Source of the DNA: Eublepharis macularius
Lineage: Eukaryota > Chordata > Lepidosauria > Squamata > Eublepharidae
Direction of reading: 5' to 3'
NCBI RefSeq assembly: GCF_028583425.1
Contig: NC_072801.1
Span: 57,675,766 to 57,739,765 of the forward strand
DNA: 64,000 nucleotides
In this document: in pieces, positions 22,269-33,559 of the stretch
Layout of the letters: every line of letters begins with the position of its first letter
Position numbering within the stretch: position 1 is the first letter of the stretch
Made by a program: the position numbers and the translations under genes
Notes under the pieces: model-generated
Database searches by the model: none
Seen by the model: the letters and a program-made list of their open reading frames with translations, nothing else
What the model was told of the DNA's origin: nothing

Positions 22269-23052
22269 CAGATTTGGGTCAGTTCTGGGTGATCCAAGGG
22301 GAACAGAAGGAATCTTGATCTGTGGGCCTGTACTAGTGGCTCTGGCTGTGGGAAGAGCTTTGATCAAGGCTGTAGAACTGGGGAGGGGGCAAGAAGGTAA
22401 ACTTTTAGAAATAGTGGGGGGAGGGTGGGATATTTTACAACATGTTATTTCCCTGTTTAAAATAGCCATCCCCCTCTCCCAGGGGGCTGCTATTCACCCC
22501 AGTAAGGAAAAATGACATACAATGCCTGCCTTTCCCTCCTCCTGTTGGTTTAATAACAGCCTGTGGAGGGGGCATTTTTGATTGGGGATATGACACAGAG
22601 CCTGCTATTCCGGAATGAGGAAGTAGGTATGTAAGCAAAACGCAAAACAGAAAGGTAACAAAAAGGTTTAGTTAGGGTGGGGTATGGTTGGGATTTACAG
22701 AAACGAGCCTAGCTGTAAGGTCATTCGGTAAGGATACTTAAGGCAATACCTGCCTGCCCTCTAGTGGTAAACTCTATGATTGCCTGTCCAGATATACTTC
22801 ATAAACGGAGTCTTCTTGTTAACTGTGGTCCGTAGGATAACACACACAATACATTTTTACTGAGACCAAATAGATTATTACCAAAAATAGTAAATGATCT
22901 TTCAAGTTCACCTGGACTCTGCATCAAGTCAGTGATTCAAGAGCCCTGAATCCAAACTGTTGAAAGAAAGTGAGGACTGACTCCCTGAAGAGTCCTACTC
23001 TTCTCTTGGTCACAATAAGTTGTCTTCCTCACAAGGTGGTCCCTTACCTTCC
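22269..23052. other. intergenic, nothing recognised
   Basis: About 780 bases without a recognisable gene or repeat. Confidence 0.45.
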
Positions 23053-23308
23053 CAGCCAGTTTGGTGTAGTGGTTAAGAGCAGTGGGACTCTAATCTGGAG
23101 AACCGGGATTGATTCCCCACTCCTCCTCTTGAAGCCAGCTGGGTGACCTTGGGTCAGTCACAGCTCTCTCAGAGCTCTCTCAGCCCCCACTCACCTCAGA
23201 GGGTGATTATTGTTGTGGGGATAATAACAACATACTTTGTAAACTGCTCTGAATGGATGTTAAGTTGCCCTGAAGGGTGGTATATAAATCAAATGTTGTT
23301 ATTATTCG
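23053..23308 (+). mobile_element. tRNA-derived SINE, tail type II
   Basis: The A box is GTTTGGTGTAGTGG and the body CTCTAATCTGGAGAACCGGG. The tail reads GCCCTGAAGGGTGGTATATA followed by a TTATTATT-rich end. It abuts the 3' end of the LINE that follows. Confidence 0.85.
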
Positions 23309-24125
23309 AATTATCCAAAACACAATCAACAATAAGCAGAGGTCACGTTATTGTTGATTGGCCTTGCTAAGCTGATACAAGTTTCCACCGGAGACCTATG
23401 TATCAACCAGATATTGGCGTAATATGTACGTTGTTCCAAGTAACGCCATCTTTTGCAGTTCTGTAGGTGTTATGTCAGAAAGCTGCAGTTTTCCCATATG
23501 AATTGCAAAGTTTTTCGAGATGGTTCCAAGTTCCCCGATGACAATGGGGACTATAGTTGCATTCTTCTTCCATAGTCGGGCGGTTTCTATTACCAGATCT
23601 CTATATTTAATCATTTTTTCTTGTTCTTTTTCTTCAACTCTGGCATCCCCAGGGATTGCAATGTCGATTATCCAGACTTTTTGATTTCCCACAACTGTTA
23701 CGTCTGGTGTATTATGTTCAAGGTGCTGATCAGTTTGAAATCTGAAATCCCACAAAATCTTGACTTGTTCATTTTCTAGCACTTTTTCCACCTGATGCTC
23801 CCATGAATTCTTTGATACTGGCAAGTTATACTTTTTACACAATGACCAGTGAATCAGCTTTGCGACCCTGTCATGTCTAGCTTTATAGTCCGTCCGTGCA
23901 ATTTTGCTGCATTCAGAGATTAGGTGGGACACAGTTTCATTTTTTCCTGGCAAAGTCAACATTTTGGAATTTCACTGATTTTCTGAATTTTGGCTTTCAT
24001 AACATTCGTTTGTAATGCTTGTTCTTGTGCTGCGAAGACCAGACCTTCAGTTTCTTTCTTGATTGTACCCATCTTCAACCATGCCCAAGTTAGGCTGTTG
24101 TCACTTTTTCCTTCATTATTTTTCA
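23309..24125 (-). mobile_element. R4/R2-type LINE, 3' end with endonuclease domain
   Basis: The minus strand encodes the C-terminal part of a site-specific-type LINE polyprotein. An open frame at 23396-23962 (188 codons) carries a zinc-knuckle remnant (H13, C18, H30), then the restriction-like endonuclease with P86-D87, D100, and K119-Y120, and the conserved IVPIVIGELG near 137-146. It ends at a natural stop. Upstream, at about 23963-24115, the same protein continues (TWAWLKMGTIKKETEGL, then AAQEQAL and CRLC-like text), but an in-frame stop and a frameshift separate the parts. The copy is therefore 5'-truncated and dead. These LINEs use the endonuclease for target-primed reverse transcription. 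R4/Dong clade is my best guess, since such elements occur in lizards; R2 or Hero clades are possible. Confidence 0.8.
23323..23360 (-). other. perfect 13-base stem-loop in the LINE 3' UTR
   Basis: CAATCAACAATAA and TTATTGTTGATTG are perfect complements around a 12-base loop. It lies between the LINE stop codon and its 3' end, where R2-group elements carry structures used by their reverse transcriptase. Confidence 0.6.
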
Positions 24126-24130
24126 TTATT

Positions 24131-24153
24131 ATTTGTTGTTGTTGTTGTTGTTA
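24131..24153 (+). repeat. TTG microsatellite
   Basis: About six TTG units mark the junction between the LINE's truncated 5' side and the next repeat. Confidence 0.8.
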
Positions 24154-24420
24154 GGGGTGGGGAACCTGGCACTCACTTGTCAATGGTCTTAAAAAATTGG
24201 CCCATTTAGGGTCCAAATCAATCTGGCATGAAGGGTAGGAGCACTTCTGCAACTTGTGTGATGACATCACTCCTAGGAGTGACATCGTTGCGCTGTGCTA
24301 GGAGTGTGCCCCAGGAGCTCCGTTCCCTCACTTTTCCCTTCACACCAGCCAGGTGAGAGGTGGAGGGGCAGATGGTAGGAGTGGGGGATCCTCCACCTGG
24401 GGACTGGAAACCCCAACACA
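24154..24420. mobile_element. repeat with TGACATCA-type palindromes
   Basis: The segment contains GATGACATCACTCC facing GGAGTGACATCGTT and shares text with 27397-27683, 27793-28245 and 36973-37670. The last of these has hAT-type ends, so this is probably a relative; its own ends are not clear. Confidence 0.45.
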
Positions 24421-25197
24421 AGGACAGGTTTGTGTGAGTCTCCTGTTGCTGATGCAGTTCCTGTTACAGTGCAGATTCAAAGACGCTTCCACATGGTAGG
24501 TTTCCTGTAGTTTCCTTACCTCAGACTGCCAGCAGTAGGCATTCTTCCTCTCCCACCTCCATGCCACTAGAGATTTTTCAGTTTTTTAAAAAATTCAGCA
24601 ACAGAATATCGTTCCAAACTGTGTATTGGGTTCTCTGAATTCCCAGCTTTCATTAAAAAAAAAAGCAAGTTGCTAGCATCTTTTGTTGTGTGTTCCCTTG
24701 TACCTCCATAATGAAAGGGGCTAGAGCCCTTGTTTATAAAAAATGAAATCTAGAAATTCAGAAAACCCTGCTACACATATATGTTATAATGATGCTCAGT
24801 TGCTAGTTTAAAAAATGAAAAAGCCCTCCAGTGGCAGGAGAAGGGAATGTCAGCAAAGGGGACAAGGGCAGGGGAAATCTGCCATGTGAGCAGGACCAGG
24901 ATAATCCAAATTTTCCCTCCCAGAAGGCAGATATCCAGATTTTGCTGCAATATTTCCCACACATTTGCAGCAAAATAGGTTCAGGAAGGATTGTGGAAAA
25001 TCCAGAGAAAGCCCAGGAGTTGCACAAGTGCACTTCCCAGCAAAGTGCACACATTGAACAACATTGAACCTAGAGCAAATAACATGGATGAAAATGTCTA
25101 AGTGACTAGCAGTGTAGTTCTATGGAGATAGGTCCAGTCTAAGCCCATGTTTCAGTGGATAACTTTGTATGGGATTGTACGCTAAGACACAGTGGCT
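24421..25197. other. intergenic, nothing recognised
   Basis: About 780 bases without a recognisable gene or repeat. Confidence 0.45.
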
Positions 25198-25402
25198 TTA
25201 TTTGTTTATTTACTTACTCACTTCAGCTACATCATTCCCTTCATTTTACCTTCACAGAAATCTTGTGAGGTAAATTAATGTACTGTCTCACAGGACTTGT
25301 CCAGCTCCACAAGCCCTCAGAAGGACTAGAATTCTGTTCCCGCCCTGAATCTTGGCTCTCCCAATCTTTGTCCAACACACTAACCACTATACAATACTGG
25401 CA
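25198..25402 (-). mobile_element. tRNA-derived SINE, diverged
   Basis: The plus strand shows TTTACCTTCACAGAAATC and ends CACTAACCACTATACAATAC, the complement of a SINE body and head. Confidence 0.65.
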
Positions 25403-25867
25403 CTCAGTGTATATATTTAATTTATTTACAAATGCATTTAGTTAACATATTTGTTATTTATGGAATATATACATTGCTTTTCAAGACACTTCTGATAGCT
25501 ACAGATACACACAGGTCAGATTTGATTGATGCTCTCAATATATCTAGGGCTGCAGTTTTAGGTTTGGAGAAATCTCCACACAAACATGTGTGTGCGCATG
25601 CACGCACACTCACCAATAGGCTGCTAGGCTTACATTCTGTAGGGGGATGTTTTCTGTTTCTGTGTAAGTGGAGTTTCACGATATGTAAAACAAATATATG
25701 ATTGATGGAACATGTCACAACATGGACAACAGTCAAGGAAAACATTTGAGGGAAGGAACAGTCTTTACAATGTAATCATATTGTAACATCATTAATTTTT
25801 TTTTTACAGGTTCATTTCGCAAAAGGAGAAGGAAAGGAGAATGAGGAGAGAGAACGAGGGGAGTGAT
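25403..25867. other. intergenic, nothing recognised
   Basis: About 460 bases; the first 90 may be a LINE 3' remnant, but it is too diverged to assign. Confidence 0.35.
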
Positions 25868-26094
25868 TAGGGTTGCCAGTCTCCAGGTAGTGGCTGGAGA
25901 TCTCCTGAATTACAACTGGTTTCCAGGGCACAGAGATCAGTTCAGCTGGAGAAAATGGCTACTTTTGGGGTGGACTCCATGGAATTATGCCATGCCAAGG
26001 TCCTTTCCCTCCCCAAACCCCACTTTCTCCAGGTTTCTCCAGGTTTCACCCCTCAGATCTCCAGGAATTTCCCAACTTGGAGCTGGCAACCCTA
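25868..26094 (+). mobile_element. reference copy of the TAGGGTTGCCAG hAT element
   Basis: This 227-base element has termini TAGGGTTGCCAG and CTGGCAACCCTA, perfect inverted repeats of 12 bases, flanked by the perfect 8-base duplication GGAGTGAT (25860-25867, 26095-26102). That combination is diagnostic of hAT transposition. The body includes GGAGATCTCCTGAATTACAA and a near-palindromic middle. It encodes nothing. Confidence 0.93.
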
Positions 26095-26102
26095 GGAGTG
26101 AT

Positions 26103-27396
26103 GGAGAGACCAATCAATGAGAAGTGGCCAGAAGAAGGGGATAAGAAGGCAGAACATACGGCGGAGAAAAAATAAACCAAAAGGAAAATTCTGCACAGTG
26201 GAAAATCTCGACTTAAAACCACATCAAGAAAAACTTGAAGGAATAAGCACAGACAGAAAATTTGAAGAGAACCCTTGAAAATATTGCACTGAAATCTGAA
26301 GGGGGCGTTAAGTCTGTGGAATTCAGAAGAAAGCCCAAAGAGGTACAGGGCCGGAATCGGCTAAAATGGCCTGTGCAGAAAAGGCCTATTATATTCCTTA
26401 AGCTATAGCTGCATATGATAAATAGCTGCGCGCACTGTACTTGCACTGCATTCACACCCCAGATGTGAAGTTTTCTGGTTCCTGAAAGAGTTTTGCTCTG
26501 CCCACCTTTTGTAGGAAACGGTTCTTGTGACATTGGTAGAGCACTGAACCTGGAAATGATGAATATTTGAGAATATAGAAAACGTATGTGCTTGGCAAAT
26601 TAAAAGTCACGCTTAAAAAAAAAACCTGTGAAATTGTGCTTGTTGGGTAGCAGGGAAATGTCCGTGTGGTTGGCAGTTAATATTTCAAACATTCTTGGGT
26701 ACGGTATGTCACTGGACCCCATGGAAGAGGCTTGTTCATTTGGATCCCTGCAAATTATCTCTGGAAGGACCCCAACCTTTGCAGGAGTCACCCATCCCTG
26801 ATTTTACTTTGGGTTGAATTAAGGGCAAACCATAATTATGAACATCCCCCAGGAATGATTGTTTTGAACCATACTTAAGGGGAAATGCTGCTGGGGGGAA
26901 TGGGCGCTATCGGGCAACGTGGCTGTTTTTAGTTTAAAGCTATCTTGGCATGAGCTTTCACATCCATTGGCAGGGCAGGAATAGCGTGTATGCGGAATTG
27001 GAAACAGCAGGTTTTAGTGTGATTACATTTGGCCAGGGAATTAGGAATTTCAGGATTCCGGTGCTGCTTTGAGACTAGCATTGACTAGTGTACTCCAGCA
27101 CACAAACAGGTGGCAATTATTGCTTATCCCAGGTATGGCCAATTTTTTTGAACCTGCGGCAAAGTTGGAATTCTGATAGCTGGGGGTGATGGGCACAACT
27201 ACAAAATGGCTGCCCTAGGAGGAAAAGCCAACCACAAAATGGCTGCCACAGATGAAGCCAACCACAAAAAGTTAGGGAGTGAATCCATGCATGGCTCTAA
27301 TAGTAACTCTTCAACTGTTTAACAGTCAGATGCCTTTTAAAATGTATATATTGCTTAAAAGCATTATCCTCTGTATGCACAGTTTACATTCAGATA
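26103..27396. other. intergenic with one possible hAT remnant
   Basis: About 1.3 kb without a gene. At 27131-27270, text such as TTTTTTTGAACCTGCGGC and AAAATGGCTGCC repeated twice suggests an old hAT-type remnant. Confidence 0.35.
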
Positions 27397-27683
27397 TGAC
27401 ATCATTGTGCAGGCCTTGGAAGTGCTCTTGGGCTTCATGCCAGGTCAATTTGGGCCCCTAAACAGGCCAAATTGGCCTAGCATGAAGCCCAGAAGCACTC
27501 CTGGGGCCTGCACAATAACGTCAGTCCTGGGAGTGACATTGTTGCACCGGGCTGGGAGTGTGCCCTGAGAGGCCCACTTCCATCCTTTTTCCTCTGCTGG
27601 GCTGGCCAAGTGAGCGGTGGCTGGGAGAGGAGGCTGAGAGTAGGGGATCCCCCGCCCTCACTGAGGGAACAACACCCCTAGGG
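27397..27683. mobile_element. palindromic repeat with TGACATCA-type ends
   Basis: An inverted repeat spans 27397-27524, with arms of about 60 bases meeting near 27459 (GGGCTTCATGCCAGG against CCTAGCATGAAGCCC). The right part to 27683 resembles 24240-24420 and ends GAACAACACCCCTA. Confidence 0.5.
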
Positions 27684-27792
27684 GACCTCTGGTTTATCTT
27701 ATACATTTGTCAATAAACAGATTTATTACGTTGTCTCCAGCCGGCTTTTCTTCTGGTGAAAAACAGAGGGGTCTCTTTTGATCACCAAAAAA

Positions 27793-28245
27793 TAGGGTTG
27801 CCAGGCTCCCTCAACCTCCCAGTGGGGATTGGGGCCTAGCACTTACCTGCGTGGGTGGGTGGGGGGGTGCTCTCCTGCAAACGCGATGACATCACTTCTG
27901 GGAAGTGACATCATCACGCGGCCCCTGGGAACACGCCCTCGCTCCGCAGGGGCCCGGATTGGGGATGCTGCGGAGCATGGAAGCGCTCCTGCCCTCCACA
28001 GCAGCCCCAAACGTGCCTATTTCAGCCCAGATCAGGCTTGTTTTAGGCCCATTTTGGCGTGAATTAGGCCCATTTAGAGCCGCTGCGGAGCGCAGGAGCA
28101 CTCCCACGCTCCGTAGCAGCTCAAAACAGACTCGATCTATGTCAAAACAAGCCCAATTTGTGCTGAAACGGGCCTGTTTTGGGCCCCTGTGGAGGGTAGG
28201 AGCACTCCTGCACTTTGCAGCAGCCCCAATCCAGGCCTGATTCCA
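27793..28245. mobile_element. GC-rich hAT-like element, long form
   Basis: The left end is TAGGGTTGCCAG. The body has GATGACATCACTTC facing GAAGTGACATCATC, and several blocks with GGCCCATTTTGG and GCAGGAGCACTCC. The right terminus is unclear; the flanks CCAAAAAA and CCAAAACC agree at six of eight positions. Confidence 0.5.
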
Positions 28246-28645
28246 GACCAAAACCATAATATACACCCAAGTGATTCTTCAAAGGAAACTGACTATTCAA
28301 ACACTTTCTAGGGAAGCAGGAGCACAAAATGCCTTTAAAGGGCCGTTTTTCATTCACTCGCTCACTTGCTCGCTTACATACATATACACACACAGACACC
28401 TTATAGCTGAGTTACACCTCAATCTTTTTATTAACCGCTCCCTTTTTCAAATATTCTGAAAAGGTCAGAATACCAATAGCAAACTTGACTCCTGACTTGC
28501 AGGTGTTCATTGGAAAGCATACATGAAACCTACATACTTAGGACTCTTTCTGTGGCAGGCACCCAGCCATGGAAAACAGGATTTCCAGTCCTGTAGAGAA
28601 AGCTGCACCCATGCCAGCACATTGGTCTTGTATATGGGTTGCAAT
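28246..28645. other. intergenic, nothing recognised
   Basis: About 400 bases without a gene; a short CA-rich patch lies near 28385. Confidence 0.45.
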
Positions 28646-28904
28646 CAGGGCTTTTTTCCTGGAAAAAGAGGTGGTGGAACTCAGTGGGTTGCCCTCAGAG
28701 AAAATGGTCACATGGCCGGTGTCCCCGCCCCCTGATCTCCAGACAGAGGGGAGTTTAGATTGCCCTCCGCGCCGCCAAGTGGCAGCAGGGCAATCTAAAC
28801 TCCCCTCTGTCTGGAAATCAGGGGGCGGGGCCACCAGCCATGTGACCATTTTCAAGAGGTTCTGGAACTCCATTCCACCGCGTTCCAGCTGAAAAAAAGC
28901 CCTG
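28646..28904. mobile_element. hairpin hAT element, CAGGGCTTTTTT termini
   Basis: This 259-base palindromic element begins CAGGGCTTTTTTCC and ends GAAAAAAAGCCCTG. It is flanked by the perfect 8-base duplication GTTGCAAT (28638-28645, 28905-28912). The arms contain TCTCCAGACAGAGGGGAG and its complement around a GC-rich centre. It encodes nothing. Confidence 0.92.
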
Positions 28905-28929
28905 GTTGCAATGAACATATGCAGATTCA

Positions 28930-29151
28930 GTGCTAGCCAGTGTAATACAGGGGTTTGAATGTTGGAGTGGGACGTGGGGTTCGAATCCCCATTCTGCTTC
29001 AGAAGCTTGCTGCTCGACCTTGGGCCAGTCACACCCTCTCGGCCTAACTTACCTCACAGGATGGTTGTGAGGATCAAATGGATGAGAAGGATGTGAGCCA
29101 CTTTGGGTCTCCATTGAGGAGAAAGGTGGGGCATAAATGAAATAAAATAAG
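28930..29151 (+). mobile_element. tRNA-derived SINE
   Basis: The head GCTAGCCAGTGTAATACAGG and the canonical B box GGTTCGAATCC are followed by CCTCACAGGATGGTTGTGAG and an A/T-rich tail. Confidence 0.85.
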
Positions 29152-30124
29152 ATTGGGGTGGTGGAACTTACTGGCCCAGTCCTACTCTTGCCTCCGTGTG
29201 CTGTTGTTATCTCTCCTTGCTTAAAGATCTGAAAAAAGTGCTTGTCTGCGTTTGTGGGGGGATTCTATTGATGTATGTTTATGTTACTTTGGAAAGTTCT
29301 TTTTTTCATTTCCTTCCCTTCTCTTGTTTCTTTTCTCTTCCCAGGGCCATTCTCTTCCCTTCTTTTTCCAATAATGAAAACAAAAGATCTAGGCAGGACA
29401 TCAAAGAAAGCAAAATATATTTTTCACACCCTTCTCTTATGTCTCATCAGATCCTCCCCCGCAAAAAAACACACTTCCTCAGATACCTAGGTTGCAACCC
29501 AAGTGAAAACAGCCATGAGAACGCAAACAGCACGCCACCAGTCTGTAAAGAGAAGCTGTGGTTCCAGGAGATGGCGCAGGACAGCAGTAAAATGACCACT
29601 CCCCGGATTGAGGGATCAGACGTTACCCAACCTAAATATTAACAAAGAGCACCACACACTGTTCCAGAGTTTAGCCTGGAAAGAAGCCGAGATCTAAAGA
29701 CAGCAATGAGATGACATTCTTGTAGCCAGAATGTAAAAAGCGGGGCCTGTGGGATAGCAGTGGAGACGGTAGGTGGTGGACAGTCAAGGCCTTGCCTGTT
29801 GGCTATGACCATTGGAGGCTCTTTCTGGTGGTGTCAATCACCGCTCCAACTATCCCTATTTAGCAAAGGCAGACCCTAGTTTTTGGGTCTTGTTCCTGGT
29901 TAACCACAGTTTCTACTTAGTCTTTTAGGAAAGTTCAAGAGATGCTTTTAAAAAGTGGATATGCACCCGTGTAGTGTAGCAGCTAAGGATCAAACCACTT
30001 GAGAGGTCCTCAAGCATTAAAAGAAAAGTAAGCATACAAGATGAGAAATGTGGTGTGGTGGGGAGGCAGACTAAATCTTTTCCACAGTCCACTTCCCCAA
30101 CTGGAAACAGCCCAATGGCTCTGT
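29152..30124. other. intergenic, nothing recognised
   Basis: About 970 bases. A 148-codon frame at 29196-29642 has no recognisable domain. Confidence 0.4.
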
Positions 30125-30475
30125 TGTTTGATCCATTGCTGAAAACATACCATTTCTAATGCAGGGCCCAAATAAACAAAAATTGATGGATGTAGCCTTT
30201 CTCTGGCTAGTACCTTCGAGAGCCTCTGCCAGTCAGAGAAGAGTATTAAGCTAGATGGACCAATGGTTGGACTTGGCACAAGGCGGCTCCATACATTCCA
30301 TTTCATAAAAGGAAGGGCTTGGGATGCTGCGGGCCCAAGTTTCAATCCTTGGCATCTCCAAGTCAAAAAATCTCAAGCAGCAAGACATTCAGCTGAGACT
30401 TCAAGAGCTGCCATCAGCTGGAGCAAGCCATATTGATGGACCAATGGTCCAACTTGGTACAAGCCACCTTCCCCT
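30125..30475 (+). mobile_element. two tRNA-derived SINE pieces, second type
   Basis: Both pieces share GATGGACCAATGG followed by TTGGTACAAG-like text, at about 30252-30290 and 30436-30466. The second has a B-box-like AGTTTCAATCC at 30339. Confidence 0.5.
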
Positions 30476-30635
30476 AGTTACCTGTCCACCTTCTACCTGT
30501 GCTCTGCTTCTTCGCATGTAAAATGGTTAGAGAAGAGGCCAACCACCTAGGGATGTTGTTATGTGTGTGAGGACCCACTTATAAAACACATAACCCTTAA
30601 CAACATGGTGTACTAATAATCATCTCAATATACAC

Positions 30636-31305
30636 ACTTTTATCCTGCTTTTCCTCTGAACTTAGAAGAGCAGATATAGTTCCCTTCCTCATTCTCTCGA
30701 TAGCTCTGTGAGGTAGGTTAGGCTGAGGGCCAAGCTAGAAGCGAAGAATGACACTTGAATGGCAAGTGAACACATGTATTCCTCCCTGTTCACTCGCTTC
30801 TAGCTTGGCCCTGAGTGAGAGAGTGAGTGAGTATGGGTGAGTGAGGAGTGCAAGTGGAGTGCAAGTGAACAGAGGGCCAAGCTACACATGACGAATGACA
30901 CTTGAATGGCAAGTGGATTGAGTGGAAGGCAAGTGAACAGGGAGAAATACACTTGCTGTTCAAGTGTCATTCGTCATGTGTAGCTTGGCCCAGGGAGGAA
31001 TACATGTGAGGGCCAAGCTACACATGACGAATGACACTTGAATGGCAAGTGTATTTCTCCCTGTTCACTTGCCCTCCACTCAATCCACTTGCCGTTCAAG
31101 TGTCATTCGTCATGTGTAGCTTGGCCCTGAGTCTGTTCACTTGCCATTCAAGTGTCATTCGTTGCTTCTAGCTTGGCCCTGAGTGAGAGAGAGAGTATGG
31201 GTGAGTGAGGGTCTCCAATAAGCATCATGACAGAATGGGGATTTGAACCCAGAAGTCCGACTCCCTGGTCCGACACACTAACTACTACGCCTTTCTGGCT
31301 CTATC
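30636..31305 (-). mobile_element. tRNA-derived SINE split by hairpin elements
   Basis: The left part, 30636-30726, reads GTGAGGTAGGTTAGGCTGAG on the plus strand. The head part resumes at about 31180-31305 with GGATTTGAACCC and CACACTAACTACTACGCC. The hairpin nest at 30727-31179 lies between. Confidence 0.8.
30727..31179. mobile_element. nest of GGGCCAAGCTA hairpin elements
   Basis: An outer hairpin has arms 30727-30771 and 31133-31179. Two inner 118-base hairpins, 30874-30991 and 31010-31127, each run from GGGCCAAGCTACACATGACG to its complement. A further right arm lies at 30793-30811. About 40 bases (TAGCTTGGCCCTGAGTGAG and following GTGAGTGAG text) occur at both 30801 and 31169, so duplication also shaped the locus. 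No coding capacity. Confidence 0.85.
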
Positions 31306-31869
31306 AAATGGTGTGGGAGGGGTCTGGAGTTGAGCTGTGCAGATGGGGAGGGCCAAAGAAGGGACACTGCCAGGGACCGCATGAGGCAGGTTTGTTGCCC
31401 CAGCTGGGAGAGCTGGAAGGCTGCTTCAGGAGGCACATCTTGGCAATCAAAGAAGGCAGCTGCACAGTCGGGAACATGGTGGGGGGAGCAAATTCCCACC
31501 CAGGCCTTTGCTGCCAAGAGGCTGTTGTTTTCCTTTCCTTTTCAAAGTGGGCCCCCCACTGACATTCCTAAAAACCCAGACAGATCAGATCCTGGAAAGC
31601 GAGGAGCTCTGGTGGCCCTGCAAATGAAGTCACATCGATGGATTTGGTAGGGCTGAGCCGAAATTTCACAGGCAAAACCTTTTCAAAGCAGAAAAGGGAT
31701 GTTTTTAGGGATCTGATACCCTAAGACACGCCCCCCCTCCAATCTTTATTTTTCCCTTCACCATTTTGCTCCCATTTACTGCTTCTCTCAGCAGCTGCTT
31801 TGGTGCATTTCTTGTTTTATACAAATATATAAAGAGAGGATGGTTTTCCCTGGAAATATGATTCATCCA
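31306..31869. other. intergenic, nothing recognised
   Basis: About 560 bases without a recognisable gene or repeat. Confidence 0.45.
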
Positions 31870-32200
31870 ATGAGGGACCATAGAGCCAAAATGATGACAT
31901 TATTATCCCATGGTGCTTATGCAGGGTGGGGAAGAATGTTCTCATTGGGTCTGTGATCTAAACAATTAGGGAAACAATTGCTTCTTCTAAACAATTAGGG
32001 AACACGAAGCTAACACAATGTCATCACAGTGCCAGGATGCTTTTTTTTAAACAGAAGGTTCTCCCTGCTCCATGATCTAGACAATCAGGAATCACATAGC
32101 CAGCATGATGACATCACAGTGTTATGGTGCTTTGGGAGTGGAGGTGGCAGAGAGGGTTCTTATTGGCTCCATGACCTTGACAATCAGGAATCGCATAGCT
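31870..32200 (+). repeat. three diverged tandem units of about 115 bases
   Basis: The ordered words CATGATCTAGACAATCAGG, CATAGCCAGCATGATGACAT and GGTGCTTTGGGAG recur in diverged form three times. Spacing varies because of small insertions. Confidence 0.6.
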
Positions 32201-32628
32201 AACGAGAGGACATCCAACTGCCATGTAGCCAATCAAGTAAATACTACATATTGTCTTAGTATCCCCCCCCCCCCACCACACAGATTGCAAGTATTCTGTG
32301 ACCGCAGGTTAAGTAGGTTTTTAAAAATAAAAGTGCACATATGAGCTCACAAACGATTACGCTGTTCCACTAGAGTTTGCTGTGTTTTTCAATCATTCTA
32401 ACATCTATCTGTTTTTTTCAAGAACTCCAACACTGGGGCAGTCCTTGGAAAATAGTAGCCATCAGTGTCTGCTTACTTACTGAAAACATTTAGGAGTCAC
32501 TCAAAGTTTGAGTGCCACAGGCAATGCACAAGATTAAAAATGAATGTATAAACAAATTAAAAGCAAATATAACAGGTCGATGAATACCTGGCCTACCACA
32601 ATTGGTTAGGATAGGAAACATCTATCAT
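32201..32628. other. intergenic, nothing recognised
   Basis: About 430 bases with a C homopolymer near 32263. Confidence 0.45.
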
Positions 32629-32860
32629 CAGGGCTTTTTTTCTGGGAAAAGAGATGGTGGAACTTAGTGCATTGGCTGGTGGCCCCGCCCCCTGATCTCC
32701 AGACAGAGGGGAGTTTAGATTGCCCTCTGTGCCGTGGCATGGAAGGCAATCTAGACTCCCCTCTAGCTGGAGATCAGGGGGCGGGGCCACCAGCCATGTG
32801 ACCATTTTCAAGAGGTTCCGGAACTCCGTTCCACCGCGTTCCCCCTGAAAAAAAGCCCTG
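32629..32860. mobile_element. hairpin hAT element, CAGGGCTTTTTT termini
   Basis: A second, 232-base copy of the 28646 family, with a shorter centre. The flanks TCTATCAT and ACTATCAG agree at six of eight positions. Confidence 0.88.
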
Positions 32861-33108
32861 ACTATCAGCCTGCTACCATAATGACTTGCTGTGTTCCTCA
32901 GGTCTGTCATTTACTAGTAAAGGTCAACATCTGCTAGGATCAGCTAGGAACTTCTCACGCACTGAGCCCTCATGTGCGTTAACACAAGCCAAAACTTAAA
33001 GTCCATTTGTTGAAATAATCTATATTTCAGCTAGTTTGCATACTAACATGTGAATGACCAGGCGAGTGCTGCTATGAACATCCAGTACAGCATACAATTT
33101 TATTCACT

Positions 33109-33286
33109 GGCTGTTTTCACACTGCTTACTGGCCACGGAACATCGCACCAAGCTCCCGGAACGAGCGCGTCTTCCTGGCATGATATCACGCGATACAGTT
33201 CTCGCGCAAAATCACTCCAGGAAGATGCTGTTGTTCCAGGAGCTTGGCACGATGTTCCGTGGCTGGTAAGCAGTGTGAAAACGGCC
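33109..33286. mobile_element. hairpin element with GGCTGTTTTCACAC termini
   Basis: This 178-base palindrome runs from GGCTGTTTTCACACTGCTTA to its complement and is flanked by a 3-base repeat, ACT. Both arms contain CACGGAACATCG or its complement and GAGCTTGG-type text. A 3-base duplication suits PIF/Harbinger-like elements, though the target TWA usual for them is not seen. Confidence 0.8.
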
Positions 33287-33559
33287 ACTCTTTCCACCAA
33301 GATCAGTATCTCTGCATAGTAGTGCAGTGGAGCAGCTGCTTTGCACGCTACAGATGCCCAGATCAGTTCCTCCACCCATTATTTATAATTTTTTCCCAGT
33401 TAAGACATGTCAGGAAAGACCAGCCTGAGTCCTCGGAGAGCCACAACTGGCCAAGTAGACAATACGGAGCTAGATGGACCAGCAATCAGACTTTCCAGAA
33501 GACAATTCATATGTTTATCCCTGGCCACATCTCTCTGCCTCTACTTTTCATTCACTTTG

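Noticed and set aside
29196-29642. A 148-codon plus-strand frame
   Set aside because: The translation is low in complexity and matches no family that I know.
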